From the NCBI GenBank assembly GCA_002689655.1, contig NZHC01000066.1, forward strand, positions 93,977 through 157,976: a DNA stretch of 64,000 nucleotides, read 5' to 3'. Shown piece after piece: positions 54,890 to 64,000 of this stretch. Numbering within the stretch: position 1 is the stretch's first letter; each line of letters starts with the position of its first letter. The notes beneath the pieces were generated by a model. That model was not told the DNA's origin, ran no database searches, and saw only the letters and a program-made list of their open reading frames with translations. Both the position numbers and the translations under genes were made by a program. Source of the stretch: Rhodopirellula sp. Its GTDB lineage: Bacteria; Planctomycetota; Planctomycetia; Pirellulales; Pirellulaceae.

Positions 54890-56421
54890 GTTCCCGCATC
54901 AGCTTGCGCTGTTCCGATTTTAGTAGCAGTGAATTCTTTGGTAGCCTGGTTTTGCTTTTGCAGCGGTTCGGCAAGCTGGTTGCTGCTTCGATTTGATTCT
55001 TGGTTGTCGACAGCAGAAGCCTTGGCAGCCGTTGGCAAATCGGCCCGTTGGATGAATCGAAACGGGGTCAGAGCCACCTGGTCTCCCTCAGTGATACCTT
55101 CAATGACCACCACTTGATTGTTGTTATTCGGACCAATGGTGATCGGCGTTGGCTCCCAGGCGTCGCCATCACGCACAAGGCAATAGTGCGATTTTTCATG
55201 GGCAATCACTGCCGCCAGTGGAATTTGCAGAACCGAATCCTCGGCCTCGAAAAAGATTTTTACTTTCGCCCGTAAACCGGGTCGGATCGTTTGGGGGGGA
55301 TCCTTAATGGCGACTTCCACTCCATATTCGAGCGGAGCGCCATGCCATCGCATCGGAAACGGATAGGGCGCCACGCGGTTGACTTTACCGAAAAGTAGTT
55401 GTTCCGGATCCGCGTCCAGAGTGATTTCAGCTCGCATGCCGGGGCTGACACGATTGATGTGGGACTCATTGATTTTTACATCGACCTGCATTTTTTCGAT
55501 GTCAGGTAGGCGGGCGACCATTTGATTGAAGCGAATCTGGCTACCTTCTTCGATTACGACAGGTTCACCACGCTGCCGTTCGTTCGCGTACACGACCTGA
55601 CCGGCAGCAGGGGCACGAATCGTGCAATGGTCAATTTGTTCAGAAATTTCGAGTAGTTTTTGGTTGCTTAGCTTCTGTGTGAACTCGGCGGCCTCCACAT
55701 TTGCTTTCTGTTTTTCAATCTCCGCATTGAATTCTCCCACCTTGCGTTCTCGGGTGAATTTCTTGAAAACTTCCAAGGCTCGTTTGCTCGCGGTAACATC
55801 CTTTCTTGATTTTTCAAGTGCGAATTCACCTGCACTCACCTGCAACTGATTGAGTATGCCCTTGGCTGCCATCCGGCGATTGGAGGCAAGTTCAAGTTCT
55901 TTTCTGCGGAGTTCTTCCTCCGTGACGAATACTGCACTTTCTAGTGTTTCGACTTCTTGCTGAAAAAGGCCTTCGATATACTCCCGTAAAGTGCGTTCGG
56001 CATTCGATAGATTGCTTTCGGCCTGAATGAGAGCCGACTTGTCCTTCGCAACCACGATTTGCTGGGCAATCAACTCGTTTTGCAAAACCGAGTCATCGAA
56101 CTGTACAAGCAAATCCCCTCTTTCTACTTCGGTTCCTTCTTCACACAAACTCACAATCGTGACACCTGCAGATCCTCTCGACTCGACTTCGCATCGGACC
56201 TCTACATTGCTGCTGCTGACAATATCACCTGGTTCCGTCACAAAAGCTTCAAATTTACTGCGTTCAACGGAATGAAGCAGAAGGGTCTGTTCTGCTTGCG
56301 GAGGCCAAGTGCCGTCCTTTCTATTGAGAGCAAGAAGCAGCAGGATGATGCCACATAGAACAACAGGTATGATGATGGATACACGCCCGTATCGCCCCCT
56401 CCATCTTTGGCTCGCGCTCAT
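54886..56421 (-). CDS. MacA-like HlyD-family membrane fusion protein
   Basis: The 511-residue protein has an N-terminal membrane helix (about 15-32), a lipoyl-like half (EVRCEVESRGSAGVTI), a long coiled-coil hairpin (about 125-250), the second lipoyl half (CTIRAPAAGQVVYANERQRG), and a beta-barrel region (about 300-400) with NESHINRVSPGMRAEIT. The C-terminal 50 residues are Gln/Asn/Ala-rich and probably flexible. It is the periplasmic adaptor of a tripartite exporter with the MacB-like permease encoded next to it, overlapped by four bases. No outer-membrane TolC-like gene and no ATPase gene are adjacent. Confidence 0.9.
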   Translation of the reverse strand: MSASQRWRGRYGRVSIIIPVVLCGIILLLLALNRKDGTWPPQAEQTLLLHSVERSKFEAFVTEPGDIVSSSNVEVRCEVESRGSAGVTIVSLCEEGTEVERGDLLVQFDDSVLQNELIAQQIVVAKDKSALIQAESNLSNAERTLREYIEGLFQQEVETLESAVFVTEEELRRKELELASNRRMAAKGILNQLQVSAGEFALEKSRKDVTASKRALEVFKKFTRERKVGEFNAEIEKQKANVEAAEFTQKLSNQKLLEISEQIDHCTIRAPAAGQVVYANERQRGEPVVIEEGSQIRFNQMVARLPDIEKMQVDVKINESHINRVSPGMRAEITLDADPEQLLFGKVNRVAPYPFPMRWHGAPLEYGVEVAIKDPPQTIRPGLRAKVKIFFEAEDSVLQIPLAAVIAHEKSHYCLVRDGDAWEPTPITIGPNNNNQVVVIEGITEGDQVALTPFRFIQRADLPTAAKASAVDNQESNRSSNQLAEPLQKQNQATKEFTATKIGTAQADAGT

Positions 56422-56692
56422 GGATTAACCTTGGGTTGGGGCAGGAAAAAAAGGGTTGGTGGGTCTGAGTCTGTTTAAAACTCTGTCGGTATACAACACT
56501 ATAAATTGGCACGAGCCTTGGCTCAAATGACTTGAGTCATTGAGTCAAGGCACAGTGCCAGCTAATCGCCTCCTACAACCGGCTTTTTCGTCATTGCCAC
56601 GTCGATTGGGCCTGAAATCAACTGATGTTGGCTTTCTGTCACGGTTCGTATCGAAGGCGGGAATTAACCCGCGGCAGAGATGGTCGTGAAGG

Positions 56693-58372
56693 TTATTCGT
56701 CGGTGACGCAGCCCTCGCTGGCTGTTTTGACATTCTTGATGTACTTGTAGAGCGTGCCTCGGTTCGCTTTCAGGGGTGGTGCATTCCACGCTTTGCCGCG
56801 ATCAGCCAGGACTTCCTTGCTGACATCGACATCGAGCCGATTGGTTTCTGCATCGATGGTGACGAGATCACCATCGACTAGAAGCGCCAGAGGCCCTCCA
56901 AGTTGTGCTTCGGGCGTAATGTGCCCTACGATGAAACCATGACTGCCTCCGCTGAAACGTCCGTCTGTAAGCATGGCAACGTCCGCCCCCATTCCTGCTC
57001 CCATGATGGCGCTGGTTGGCGTCAACATTTCGGGCATGCCCGGACCACCCTTGGGGCCTTCATAGCGAATCACAACTACATCACCTTTTTGGATCTGTTT
57101 TTGTTCCAAGGCATGCAGCATCTCTTCTTCACTATCAAAGCATCGCGCTGGTCCACTGAATTTCAGACCCTCCTTCCCTGTGATTTTCGCAACCGCACCT
57201 TCCGTTGCAAGCGATCCTCGCAGAATTCGAATGTGGCCTGATTCCTTCAACGGTTTCTCGACCGGGCTGATGATCGTCTGTCCTTCTTTCAGGCCAGGCA
57301 AGTTCTTGACGTTTTCTGCAAGCGTTTTCCCCGTAACGGTCATGCAGTTTCCGTTCATCAGACCTTTTTCAAGCAGATATTTCATGACAGCGGGTGTACC
57401 GCCGATAGAGTGGAGGTCCTCCTGCACAAACTTGCCACTGGGTTTCAAATCGGCAAGATAAGGAATGCGATCGCTGACCGATTGAAAGTCTTCGATTGTA
57501 AGATTCACATCAACGCTTCGAGCCATGGCAATCAGGTGTAGGACTGCATTCGTGCTGCCACCCAATGCCATGACGGTGACCATGGCATTTTCAAAGGCGG
57601 TACGTGTCATGATGTCACGCGGCTTGATGTCTGCTTCAAGAAGCTTGAGGATGGCATCGCCGGCTTTTTGGCATTCTTCTTTTTTGGCGGCATCCTCTGC
57701 AGGTATGCTGGCTGAGTACGGCAGGGACATACCGAGGGCCTCGATGGCGGTTGCCATCGTGTTCGCAGTGTACATGCCTCCACAAGCTCCCGCGCCAGGG
57801 CAGCTGCGGCGGACAATTTCTGAACGCTCCTCTTCGCTAATTTGGCCTGCAATGAATTGACCGTAGCACTGAAAGGCGCTGACTATGTCAAGCTTTTCAT
57901 CCTTGTAGCTTCCTGGTTTGATTGTCCCCCCGTAAACCATGATGGCTGGACGGTTGAGTCGACCCATCGCCATTACGCAACCTGGCATGTTTTTGTCGCA
58001 GCCTGGCAGCGCGATCAGGCCGTCATACCATTGGGCGCCCATGATTGTTTCGATCGAGTCAGCAATAAGATCACGACTCTGTAAGCTGTAGCTCATGCCA
58101 TCAGTGCCCATGGAGATTCCATCACTGACACCGATTGTGTTGAAACGCATGCCGACCAGACCTGCTGCTGTGACCCCCGTTTTCACTTCAGCCGCGAGAT
58201 CGAGGAGGTGCATGTTGCAACTGTTACCCTCATACCAGACACTGGCAATGCCGACTTGAGCCTTATTCATGTCTTCTGGTTGCATGCCCGTTGCATACAG
58301 CATCGCTTGAGATGCTCCCTGGCTCTTGGGTTGGGTGATTTTACTGCTGTATTTGTTGAGTGGCTGATTCAT
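56693..58372 (-). CDS. ilvD: Dihydroxy-acid dehydratase
   Basis: The 559-residue protein is an IlvD/Edd-family dehydratase. The cluster cysteines are in GNSC (about residue 52), [12 protein letters not shown] and [16 protein letters not shown] holds the active-site serine, and the C-terminal NRGTLYKYI part is present. It dehydrates dihydroxy acids in valine, leucine and isoleucine synthesis. The sequence has the plain IlvD form rather than a sugar-acid version (no long extension), although sugar-acid dehydratases are close relatives. The gene faces away from the DUF1080 gene at 58476 across about 100 bases. Confidence 0.95.
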   Translation of the reverse strand: MNQPLNKYSSKITQPKSQGASQAMLYATGMQPEDMNKAQVGIASVWYEGNSCNMHLLDLAAEVKTGVTAAGLVGMRFNTIGVSDGISMGTDGMSYSLQSRDLIADSIETIMGAQWYDGLIALPGCDKNMPGCVMAMGRLNRPAIMVYGGTIKPGSYKDEKLDIVSAFQCYGQFIAGQISEEERSEIVRRSCPGAGACGGMYTANTMATAIEALGMSLPYSASIPAEDAAKKEECQKAGDAILKLLEADIKPRDIMTRTAFENAMVTVMALGGSTNAVLHLIAMARSVDVNLTIEDFQSVSDRIPYLADLKPSGKFVQEDLHSIGGTPAVMKYLLEKGLMNGNCMTVTGKTLAENVKNLPGLKEGQTIISPVEKPLKESGHIRILRGSLATEGAVAKITGKEGLKFSGPARCFDSEEEMLHALEQKQIQKGDVVVIRYEGPKGGPGMPEMLTPTSAIMGAGMGADVAMLTDGRFSGGSHGFIVGHITPEAQLGGPLALLVDGDLVTIDAETNRLDVDVSKEVLADRGKAWNAPPLKANRGTLYKYIKNVKTASEGCVTDE

Positions 58373-58475
58373 GAGATTTCTTTTTTGGCTTCATTGCGAC
58401 GGGCAGAACGCCACTGATTATGATCATCAGCAAACAAATGAAAAAGGGACTGGACTTTTGACAGGGAGATTGACC

Positions 58476-59138
58476 TTGAAACGTACGCTATTTGCCGCAT
58501 TTGGTTTGCTGGTGCTTATGCAAATCACAACGCTGAATACCATGGCAGAGGATGCCAAAGACGATTTTTCGGTGTATTCATTACCACTTTTTGATGGTAA
58601 TTCACTGCTGGGATGGGAAGGAAACGCGTATTGGTTTCGTGTTGAAGACAAGGCGATCGTGGCTGGAAGCTTGACAGAGAAAATTCCACACAACGAATTT
58701 CTCTGCACGGTACGCGAGTATTCCGATTTTGAACTTCGATTTGAGGCGAAATTGGTTGGCGAGGGAAAAAATGCTGGTGTCCAATTTCGTTCTCAGCGTG
58801 TTGCCGGAACTAGCGAAGTCTCGGGCTATCAGGCCGATATTGGAAACGCTTGGAATCGACCGGTTTGGGGGGCTCTGTATGATGAGTCCAGACGAAATAA
58901 AATGTTGGCAGAGCCCAAAGCTGATTTGGGGAAGAAATTGGTGAAGCCCGATCTGTGGAATTCCATGCGTGTGATTTGCAAAGGTCCCCGGGTGCAAATT
59001 TTCGTGAACGGTGAACGCACCGTTGATTACACCGAAATGGATAATGCCATTCCGCAGCATGGTAAGATCGGTTTGCAAATCCATAGCGGCAAACCAACCG
59101 AAGCGTGGTACCGTAATGTTCGTATCCGAACATTGTGA
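58476..59138 (+). CDS. Secreted DUF1080 protein
   Basis: From a TTG at 58476 the product has 220 residues. GGGAG (58464-58468) lies seven bases before it and the start gives the signal peptide MKRTLFAAFGLL; the open frame begins at 58371 without a good ribosome site. The DUF1080 domain starts PLFDGNSLLGW and continues with GKNAGVQFRS, VSGYQADIG and GPRVQIFVNG. It is a beta-sandwich related to 3-keto-disaccharide hydrolases, probably secreted. A ribosome site at the right distance and the signal sequence decide the non-ATG start. It is the second DUF1080 gene of the window, the first being at 12209. Confidence 0.85.
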   Translation: MKRTLFAAFGLLVLMQITTLNTMAEDAKDDFSVYSLPLFDGNSLLGWEGNAYWFRVEDKAIVAGSLTEKIPHNEFLCTVREYSDFELRFEAKLVGEGKNAGVQFRSQRVAGTSEVSGYQADIGNAWNRPVWGALYDESRRNKMLAEPKADLGKKLVKPDLWNSMRVICKGPRVQIFVNGERTVDYTEMDNAIPQHGKIGLQIHSGKPTEAWYRNVRIRTL

Positions 59139-59233
59139 TCTGGTGGTTTTGGGTCTTATTCTTTTATGTCCACTCGGGATGCGGTTTTGTTTGCTGAGTC
59201 ATCCGGCCTACGTCTGAATTAATCCACTGCAAC

Positions 59234-59881
59234 ATGAAGCATCAAATCGAATTCGTCTACTTTGATTTGGGGAATGTCTTGGTCAGTTTTGATCCGAATG
59301 TTGCATGCAATAATCTTGTTGAGAGATTCGGTGTCGAAAAACAGAGGGCTTGGAAGGCCATTTACGACAGTGGTGTCCAAGACCGATTTGAGCATGGACA
59401 TTTGAACGGCGAAGAATTTGCAGAACAGATTCGTCAATTGTGCGGGATCAATGCAGAGCGTATGCCGACCGCCGATTTGCTCGACGCTGTCAGTGATATG
59501 TTCACACCAATTGATGCGATGGCCGAAGTTCTGAATCGCGTGAGTAAAAACGGATTTGGTGTTGGACTTCTGTCCAATACTTGTCAGGCACACTGGAATT
59601 GGATTCGTCGTCAATCCTACTTAATGAATCAATTTCGGTTCGATGTGACCGTGCTCAGTTTTGAGGAGGGCGCGATGAAACCAGATTCGGTTATTTATGA
59701 AGTTGCAGAAGAAAGAGCGGCGGTTCCCGCAAAGAGTCTACTTTTTCTCGATGACAAGCCAGAAAATATAAGTGCTGCACTCTCCAGAGATTGGCAGGCG
59801 AACTGCTGCCTTGGAGGCCAGGAGGCAGTTCGAGTTTTGCAGGATTTTGGCGTTTTGAGCAGGTTGGGGCTAGATCTTTGA
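59234..59881 (+). CDS. HAD-superfamily phosphatase, YihX-like
   Basis: The 215-residue protein has HAD motif I as FDLGNVLVSFD (residues 10-20). It also has motif II LLSNT (about 117), the lysine in GAMKPDSVIY (about 148) and the acidic motif IV FLDDKPENI (about 172). The Asn in DLGN replaces the second Asp of the classical motif, as in the YihX phosphatases that hydrolyse glucose-1-phosphate and related sugar phosphates. The exact substrate is unknown. Its stop overlaps the transporter start by four bases (TTGA), so the two are translationally coupled. Confidence 0.85.
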   Translation: MKHQIEFVYFDLGNVLVSFDPNVACNNLVERFGVEKQRAWKAIYDSGVQDRFEHGHLNGEEFAEQIRQLCGINAERMPTADLLDAVSDMFTPIDAMAEVLNRVSKNGFGVGLLSNTCQAHWNWIRRQSYLMNQFRFDVTVLSFEEGAMKPDSVIYEVAEERAAVPAKSLLFLDDKPENISAALSRDWQANCCLGGQEAVRVLQDFGVLSRLGLDL

Positions 59882-60858
59882 GTCGCGTTTTTAATTCACT
59901 ACTGTTTTGGTTGGTGTTGTCTTCTTTGCTTGCCTATGCCTGGCCGGTGCAGCAACTGCAGTTTGATCCTTTTACACCGTCAGTGTCGATCAAGGGGCCG
60001 CTGATTTGGGCGTTGGTTGCCTGTGCGATGTTCTGCCTTGGTACTCTGGTGCGTCGAGATGAACTTCGGCCTTTGTATCAGCATCCATGGTGGGTCGTTT
60101 TGGGGGTGCTGACGCAGGTTCTTGTGATGCCTGCCACTGCTTGGGGGGTTACTCAACTGATTCCTCTTGACCGAGATATCGCAAACGGGATTATCTTGGT
60201 TGGGTGTGTACCTGGCGCTATGGCGTCCAATGTTTTGACGAGTACGGCCCGAGGTAGCGTTGCGTACTCAGTCAGCTTGACCAGTGTCGCTACTTTGTTG
60301 TCGCCGCTGACTGTTCCTTTGGTATTGTGGATTGTGGCCAGTGCGGCCACTGATAAATCACTGCTAGAATCTTCCCTTCGTCTTTCAGTGCTGGTGGTGC
60401 TACCCACGGTGCTGGGTTTTCACGCATGTAGGACCTGGAATCGTTTTCAAAACTGGGCTGAGGTTTGGGGAGCGAGAATAGCTTCCTTCACTTTGCTCTG
60501 GATCATTGTCATTGTGGTCGCAGGTGATCGCGAAAATCTGATGCATGTAGGTTGGGTGCTTGTGTTGGCGTTGTTGGTGATCAATGTGATTGGCTACTTT
60601 GCTGGGTGGTTTGTCGGAGGTGTCGCGAAACTCCCGGAGGCTTGCCGCAGAGCATTGACCTTGGAGGTGGGGATGCAAAACGCGGGTCTTGGGACTGCCT
60701 TGGCAGTCACTCTTTACGGCGAGGATAGTTTGGCAACCATCCCTACGGCGGCTTACACGTTTGGGTGCATGCTGACGGGGACAATTTTGGCCGTGGGATG
60801 GCAACGAGACGGGGAAGCCGTTGAGGTGAACGCGGCAGAGGGGGCGAGTGATCAGTGA
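59878..60858 (+). CDS. Bile acid:sodium symporter family transporter
   Basis: From a TTG at 59878 the product has 326 residues. It is a membrane protein with about nine or ten helices and the BASS pattern: a loop with GCVPGAMASNVLTSTARGSVAYSV and a later conserved turn LTLEVGMQNAGLGTALA. Members carry organic anions or small acids with sodium; bacterial ones include pantothenate, pyruvate or bile-acid-like substrates, not predictable here. The TTG overlaps the HAD stop. The frame is open further upstream (59791), but that part duplicates the HAD coding region and is unlikely to be used. Confidence 0.85.
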   Translation: MSRVFNSLLFWLVLSSLLAYAWPVQQLQFDPFTPSVSIKGPLIWALVACAMFCLGTLVRRDELRPLYQHPWWVVLGVLTQVLVMPATAWGVTQLIPLDRDIANGIILVGCVPGAMASNVLTSTARGSVAYSVSLTSVATLLSPLTVPLVLWIVASAATDKSLLESSLRLSVLVVLPTVLGFHACRTWNRFQNWAEVWGARIASFTLLWIIVIVVAGDRENLMHVGWVLVLALLVINVIGYFAGWFVGGVAKLPEACRRALTLEVGMQNAGLGTALAVTLYGEDSLATIPTAAYTFGCMLTGTILAVGWQRDGEAVEVNAAEGASDQ

Positions 60859-60999
60859 CGCTGCCAAATTAGCTGCGTTTGGTGGTAACTTCACGAGTCG
60901 AATGGCGTGAAAAGCATCAAATCGGGCTGTAGTCGTCTGACTCAGTAGCGGTATGATATTACCGTGGATTTAACCTATTGCGAACCTTCAAGAGAGCAG

Positions 61000-62580
61000 A
61001 TGTCAACCTCGTCATCGAATTCGGAATTCGCCATCGAACGTGGTGTGCCGCGGGCTGCTGCTGTGATCGACATCGGTGCAACCAGTATTCGCATGGCAAT
61101 TGCTGAAATACATCCAGATGGAAAGGTGCGTACTCTCGACACATTGGCACAGCCGATGGATTTGGGACGTGAAGCTTTCGAAAATCGCCGCTTATCACGC
61201 AAGAGCATCGAGCGGTCAGCAGCTGTTCTGCATCGCTATCAACGAGTTCTGCAGGAGTATGGAATCAAACCGGCGGATGTGCGGGTTGTGGCAACTACCG
61301 CAGTGCGAGAAGCATCAAACCGCTTGGCGTTTGCAGATCGCATTTATGTTGCGACAGGTTTAAACGTCGAACCCATCGATGAGGCTGAGGTCAATCGGAT
61401 CACCTACATGGGAGTCATGCCACAGTTGCAGGCTCATCCTACTCTGTCAGATAGCAAGTCACTCGTAGTTGAAGTGGGGGGGGGAAATACCGAGGTATTA
61501 CTGGTGCGGGGTGGGAACGTTCTTGAGAGTCAGTCGTTCCGACTGGGGTCACTGCGTCTGCTCAGAACGCTCACGGGAGTGCGTTCCAGTGCCTCCCGTC
61601 GCCGCGCCATGCTGGAAAGCCACATTAGGCGGGCTTGGAATCGTTTGACAGATGAAAAACAGGATGGCAGCCCTGTTCATGTTGTGGCGATTGGTGGTGA
61701 TATTCGTTTCGCATGCAAGCACGTTTTGAAGAATTGGGATGGTCAATCCCTTGCTGAAATGCCAACCCGCCAGCTAGATGAATTTACTTCGAAAATTCTA
61801 AAGCTTGATGAAGATGCGATCGTGCGTCGCTATGGTGCAAGTTATACGGAAGCAGAGACACTGGGGGCAGCGTTACTGGTTTACACGATGCTTGCCAAGC
61901 ATTTATCGCTCGACCACATTTTCGTTTGTGATACGAATCTCCGAGATGGCTTGCTGCAGGACATGGCATTGGGTGGTGGTTGGACTGCTGAATTCCGTAA
62001 TCAGATTGTTCGTTCGGCAATTTCACTTGGACGCAAATTTGATTTTGACGAATCGCACGCACGGAATGTGGCTGAATTGGCACGCAAATTATTTCAGCAG
62101 TTTCAACATGAACATCTTTTGGATAGTCGCCATGAGGTCCTCCTGTTCGTGGCTGCTTTGTTGCATGAGATCGGCTTGATTGTTAATGTGAAAAGTAATC
62201 ACAAGCACGCGTTGTATCTCATTCGGCATAGCGAATTGTTTGGTTTGTCCGAGGGTGAATTGTTGCAAGTTGGGCTCGTTGCCCGTTACCATCGTCGCGC
62301 ATTCCCACAACCTTCGCATGTCGATTATGGATCGTTATCGCAGGAAGACCGCGTAACCGTTTCCAAGTTGGCCGCGCTGCTGCGTCTTGCAATCGCCTTG
62401 GATGACACCCGAAGTGGCCGGATCCAAGACATCGAGTGTGTGAATGATGGTCAGCAATTGGTGGTCAATGTTTCCGGTGTTGACGATGTTTCGTTGGAAC
62501 AGATTGCCATGCGAGAAAATGCAGGTCTGTTTCGAGATGTTTTTGGAATGCCCGTATTGTTGCGTGCTCGCGGGTCCTAG
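61000..62580 (+). CDS. Ppx/GppA phosphatase with C-terminal HD domain
   Basis: From the ATG at 61000 the product has 526 residues (a GTG at 60964 is possible). The N-terminal ASKHA part has VIDIGATSIRMAIAEI, VATTAVREASN and VEVGGGNTEVLLV. The C-terminal half has an HD-type pattern (LLHEIGLIVNV, later YHRRAFP). This is the layout of exopolyphosphatase and of guanosine-pentaphosphate phosphohydrolase, which degrade polyphosphate or pppGpp. Which one cannot be told from sequence. It may help control the stringent response or phosphate storage. Confidence 0.9.
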   Translation: MSTSSSNSEFAIERGVPRAAAVIDIGATSIRMAIAEIHPDGKVRTLDTLAQPMDLGREAFENRRLSRKSIERSAAVLHRYQRVLQEYGIKPADVRVVATTAVREASNRLAFADRIYVATGLNVEPIDEAEVNRITYMGVMPQLQAHPTLSDSKSLVVEVGGGNTEVLLVRGGNVLESQSFRLGSLRLLRTLTGVRSSASRRRAMLESHIRRAWNRLTDEKQDGSPVHVVAIGGDIRFACKHVLKNWDGQSLAEMPTRQLDEFTSKILKLDEDAIVRRYGASYTEAETLGAALLVYTMLAKHLSLDHIFVCDTNLRDGLLQDMALGGGWTAEFRNQIVRSAISLGRKFDFDESHARNVAELARKLFQQFQHEHLLDSRHEVLLFVAALLHEIGLIVNVKSNHKHALYLIRHSELFGLSEGELLQVGLVARYHRRAFPQPSHVDYGSLSQEDRVTVSKLAALLRLAIALDDTRSGRIQDIECVNDGQQLVVNVSGVDDVSLEQIAMRENAGLFRDVFGMPVLLRARGS

Positions 62581-62585
62581 GTGCG

Positions 62586-63497
62586 ATGATGACAAGCACA
62601 GCGAATTCAGCACTGCCCATCTTTCTCGGGTGCCCGGTTTGGGCGTGTGGTCAATGGACCGGAGAGGTTTATCCAGCGAGAACGCCTCGAAAAGAATGGT
62701 TGCGCTGGTATTCCCGAACATTCAATACGGTTGAGGGAAACAGCACCTTTTATGCTTTGCCTGGTCCCGATGCTATTCAGCGTTGGGTCGAGCAGACGCC
62801 TGATAACTTTCGCTTTGCTTTAAAGGTGCCGAGGACAATATCGCATGAGTTGGAGTTGGAGCATGCCCAGGTGGCAACTCGGGAATTTCTTCAACGCATT
62901 GCACCTTTGCGGGACGCATTGCGTCTAGGGCCTACGTTCTTGCAATTGGGGCCAAGATTTGGTCCGGATCGATTGTCGGTACTCACCCGGTTTCTTGAGA
63001 ATTTGCCACGGGACTTTGCATGGGCGGTGGAATTGAGGCACCACAACTGGTTTGATTCGGGTGAAAATGAAAAACGAGTGAATGATTTGTTGCAACGCTT
63101 GGAAATTGACAAGGTGCTGTTCGACAGTCGTCCTCTGTTTCAGGCTCCGCCCGATGATGAAATTGAGAAAGTTTCCCAGGCTCGTAAGCCGCGAACACCC
63201 GTCCGCCAGACCGTCACTGGTAAACAGCCAATGTTGCGACTTGTGGGACGCAATCGAGTTGAGCTTACTGATCGGTTTTTAAACCAGTGGGTCCCAATCA
63301 TTGCAGGATGGATTCAGCAGGGTTTGAATCCTTACGTTTTCACGCATGCACCCGATGACAGGTTTGCCGTTGCCTTTGCGAGAAGATTAGCTGAGCGTTT
63401 AAAAACCGAAATGCCTGAAACTGATTGCAGCATTCCCTGGCCTCCCTCGCCGGTGCGGCAATTGTCATTACTCCATGAAAGTGGGGATGAAAAATGA
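62586..63497 (+). CDS. DUF72 (YecE-like) protein
   Basis: The 303-residue protein matches DUF72: the opening GCPVWACGQWTGEVYP, then FNTVEGNSTFYALP (about 47-60), RFALKVPRTISH (about 77-88), LGPRFGPDRL and AVELRHHNWF. The family forms a TIM-barrel-like fold whose activity is unknown. It begins six bases after the Ppx/GppA stop and is likely co-transcribed with it. An ATG at 62589 is an alternative start. Confidence 0.9.
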   Translation: MMTSTANSALPIFLGCPVWACGQWTGEVYPARTPRKEWLRWYSRTFNTVEGNSTFYALPGPDAIQRWVEQTPDNFRFALKVPRTISHELELEHAQVATREFLQRIAPLRDALRLGPTFLQLGPRFGPDRLSVLTRFLENLPRDFAWAVELRHHNWFDSGENEKRVNDLLQRLEIDKVLFDSRPLFQAPPDDEIEKVSQARKPRTPVRQTVTGKQPMLRLVGRNRVELTDRFLNQWVPIIAGWIQQGLNPYVFTHAPDDRFAVAFARRLAERLKTEMPETDCSIPWPPSPVRQLSLLHESGDEK

Positions 63498-63597
63498 TCG
63501 GGAGGCTGTGCAGTGGCACTGACGACGATGCGTTCCCATTGCTTCTCATCGGAGGTTCTGTCCGAGCAAGAAGTTTTCTAGTGAGTGGGGTATTTCA

Positions 63598-64000
63598 TTG
63601 TCTTGGCTGATTTTTGCAGATGGTGCTGATGGCACTGATCCTTATTGGGAATCACGCCATAAGATGGTGGAAACGTGCATTGCCAAGGCAGGAGTGATTG
63701 ACCCCCGAGTCCTCCACGCTATACGCAATACCCTGCGTCATGAGTTCATGCCTGCGGAATTGATTGCAAACGCGTATCTCGACATGGCCGTTCCCATCGG
63801 TGACTCGCAAACGATCAGTAGTCCATTCACCGTAGCCCTGATGACGGAAACGCTCAGGCCTGACGAAATGGATCGGGTTCTCGAAGTTGGTACCGGCAGT
63901 GGATACCAAGCAGCGGTTCTGAGCCCATTGGTAGAACATGTCTATTCGATCGAAATCATGCCATGTCTCAGTCGTCAGGCTTCGGAGACTCTACATCGAT
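63598..64000 (+). CDS. pcm: Protein-L-isoaspartate O-methyltransferase (cut by window end)
   Basis: The frame from a TTG at 63598 reads MSWLIFADGADG, then DPYWESRHKMVE, VIDPRVLHAI, RHEFMPAEL and GDSQTISSPFTVALMTE. The SAM-binding VLEVGTGSGYQAAVLS follows before the window ends. This is the PCMT pattern: the region with SQTISSP and the motif I GTGSGYQAA. The enzyme repairs isoaspartyl residues with SAM. GGGG lies seven bases before the TTG; other starts are possible because the frame is open further upstream. The hydrophobic first residues could be a signal peptide, and the C-terminus is outside the window. Confidence 0.85.
   Translation, partial: MSWLIFADGADGTDPYWESRHKMVETCIAKAGVIDPRVLHAIRNTLRHEFMPAELIANAYLDMAVPIGDSQTISSPFTVALMTETLRPDEMDRVLEVGTGSGYQAAVLSPLVEHVYSIEIMPCLSRQASETLHR

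Noticed and set aside
56521-56555. Imperfect palindrome cttgagtcattgagtcaag upstream of macA
   Set aside because: Three mismatches in a 19-base sequence and no second copy; not strong enough to call an operator.

Overview
The window looks like chromosomal DNA of a planctomycete, most likely of the Pirellulaceae type. The basis is the gene content rather than any marker gene. There is a large cytochrome-type secreted protein (PSD1/DUF1549-DUF1553 architecture) directly followed by a DUF1501 partner, a PQQ-type beta-propeller protein with three CxxCH motifs, a formylglycine sulfatase, two DUF1080 proteins, a Ser/Thr kinase with an extracytoplasmic half, and frequent TTG/GTG starts. I recognised no rRNA, tRNA, CRISPR array, prophage or insertion sequence.

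Layout. 1-3.0 kb: three consecutive secreted proteins of unknown role, the first DUF1573-like. 3.1-8.5 kb (minus strand): a DapA/NanA-family aldolase, a membrane pyrophosphatase (hppA) and a sulfatase. 8.7-13.6 kb: a membrane Ser/Thr kinase, a small lysine-rich CxxCH protein with its own promoter and terminator, a DUF1080 protein and a lipoprotein. 13.9-18.7 kb: rpmB, gatC, an NhaC-type antiporter with a large soluble insert, a proline-rich secreted protein and comB. 18.8-35.3 kb: a membrane TPR protein, a FlgN-like chaperone candidate and an ATPase-fold orphan, running into flgB-flgC-fliE-fliF-fliG-fliH-fliI-fliJ-(motE-like)-fliK-flgD-flgE. This is the order of the Bacillus subtilis fla/che operon. 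35.6-41.0 kb: proS, then on the minus strand ruvA, ruvC, cysS and ispF. 41.4-45.1 kb: an orphan ABC-2-type ATPase and an Uup-type ABC-F protein, separated by an ORF-poor stretch. 45.5-53.5 kb: the secreted cytochrome-like/DUF1501/beta-propeller group. 53.5-58.4 kb (minus strand): MacB-like permease, MacA-like fusion protein and ilvD. 58.5-64 kb: a DUF1080 protein, a HAD phosphatase overlapping a bile-acid-symporter-family transporter, a Ppx/GppA phosphatase, a DUF72 protein and the start of a protein-L-isoaspartate methyltransferase cut by the window end.

How the genes work together. The flagellar block encodes rod, MS ring, switch (FliG), export ATPase complex (FliH/I/J), hook scaffold, hook-length control and hook, so it is a basal-body and hook assembly operon. 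Its parts are unusual. FlgE carries two tandem beta-sandwich-like inserts, FliG has two long linkers and an altered torque helix, and an ATPase-fold protein that has lost its nucleotide-binding motifs sits just before flgB. The secreted cytochrome-like proteins, sulfatase and DUF1080 proteins fit a lifestyle of degrading sulfated polysaccharides. The exporter genes are incomplete as systems: MacA/MacB has no ATPase beside it, and the ABC-2-type ATPase has no permease beside it.

I did not find an obvious new defence or mobile system. The best leads are the modified hook and switch proteins, the uncharacterised first three genes, the small CxxCH protein and the NhaC insert.
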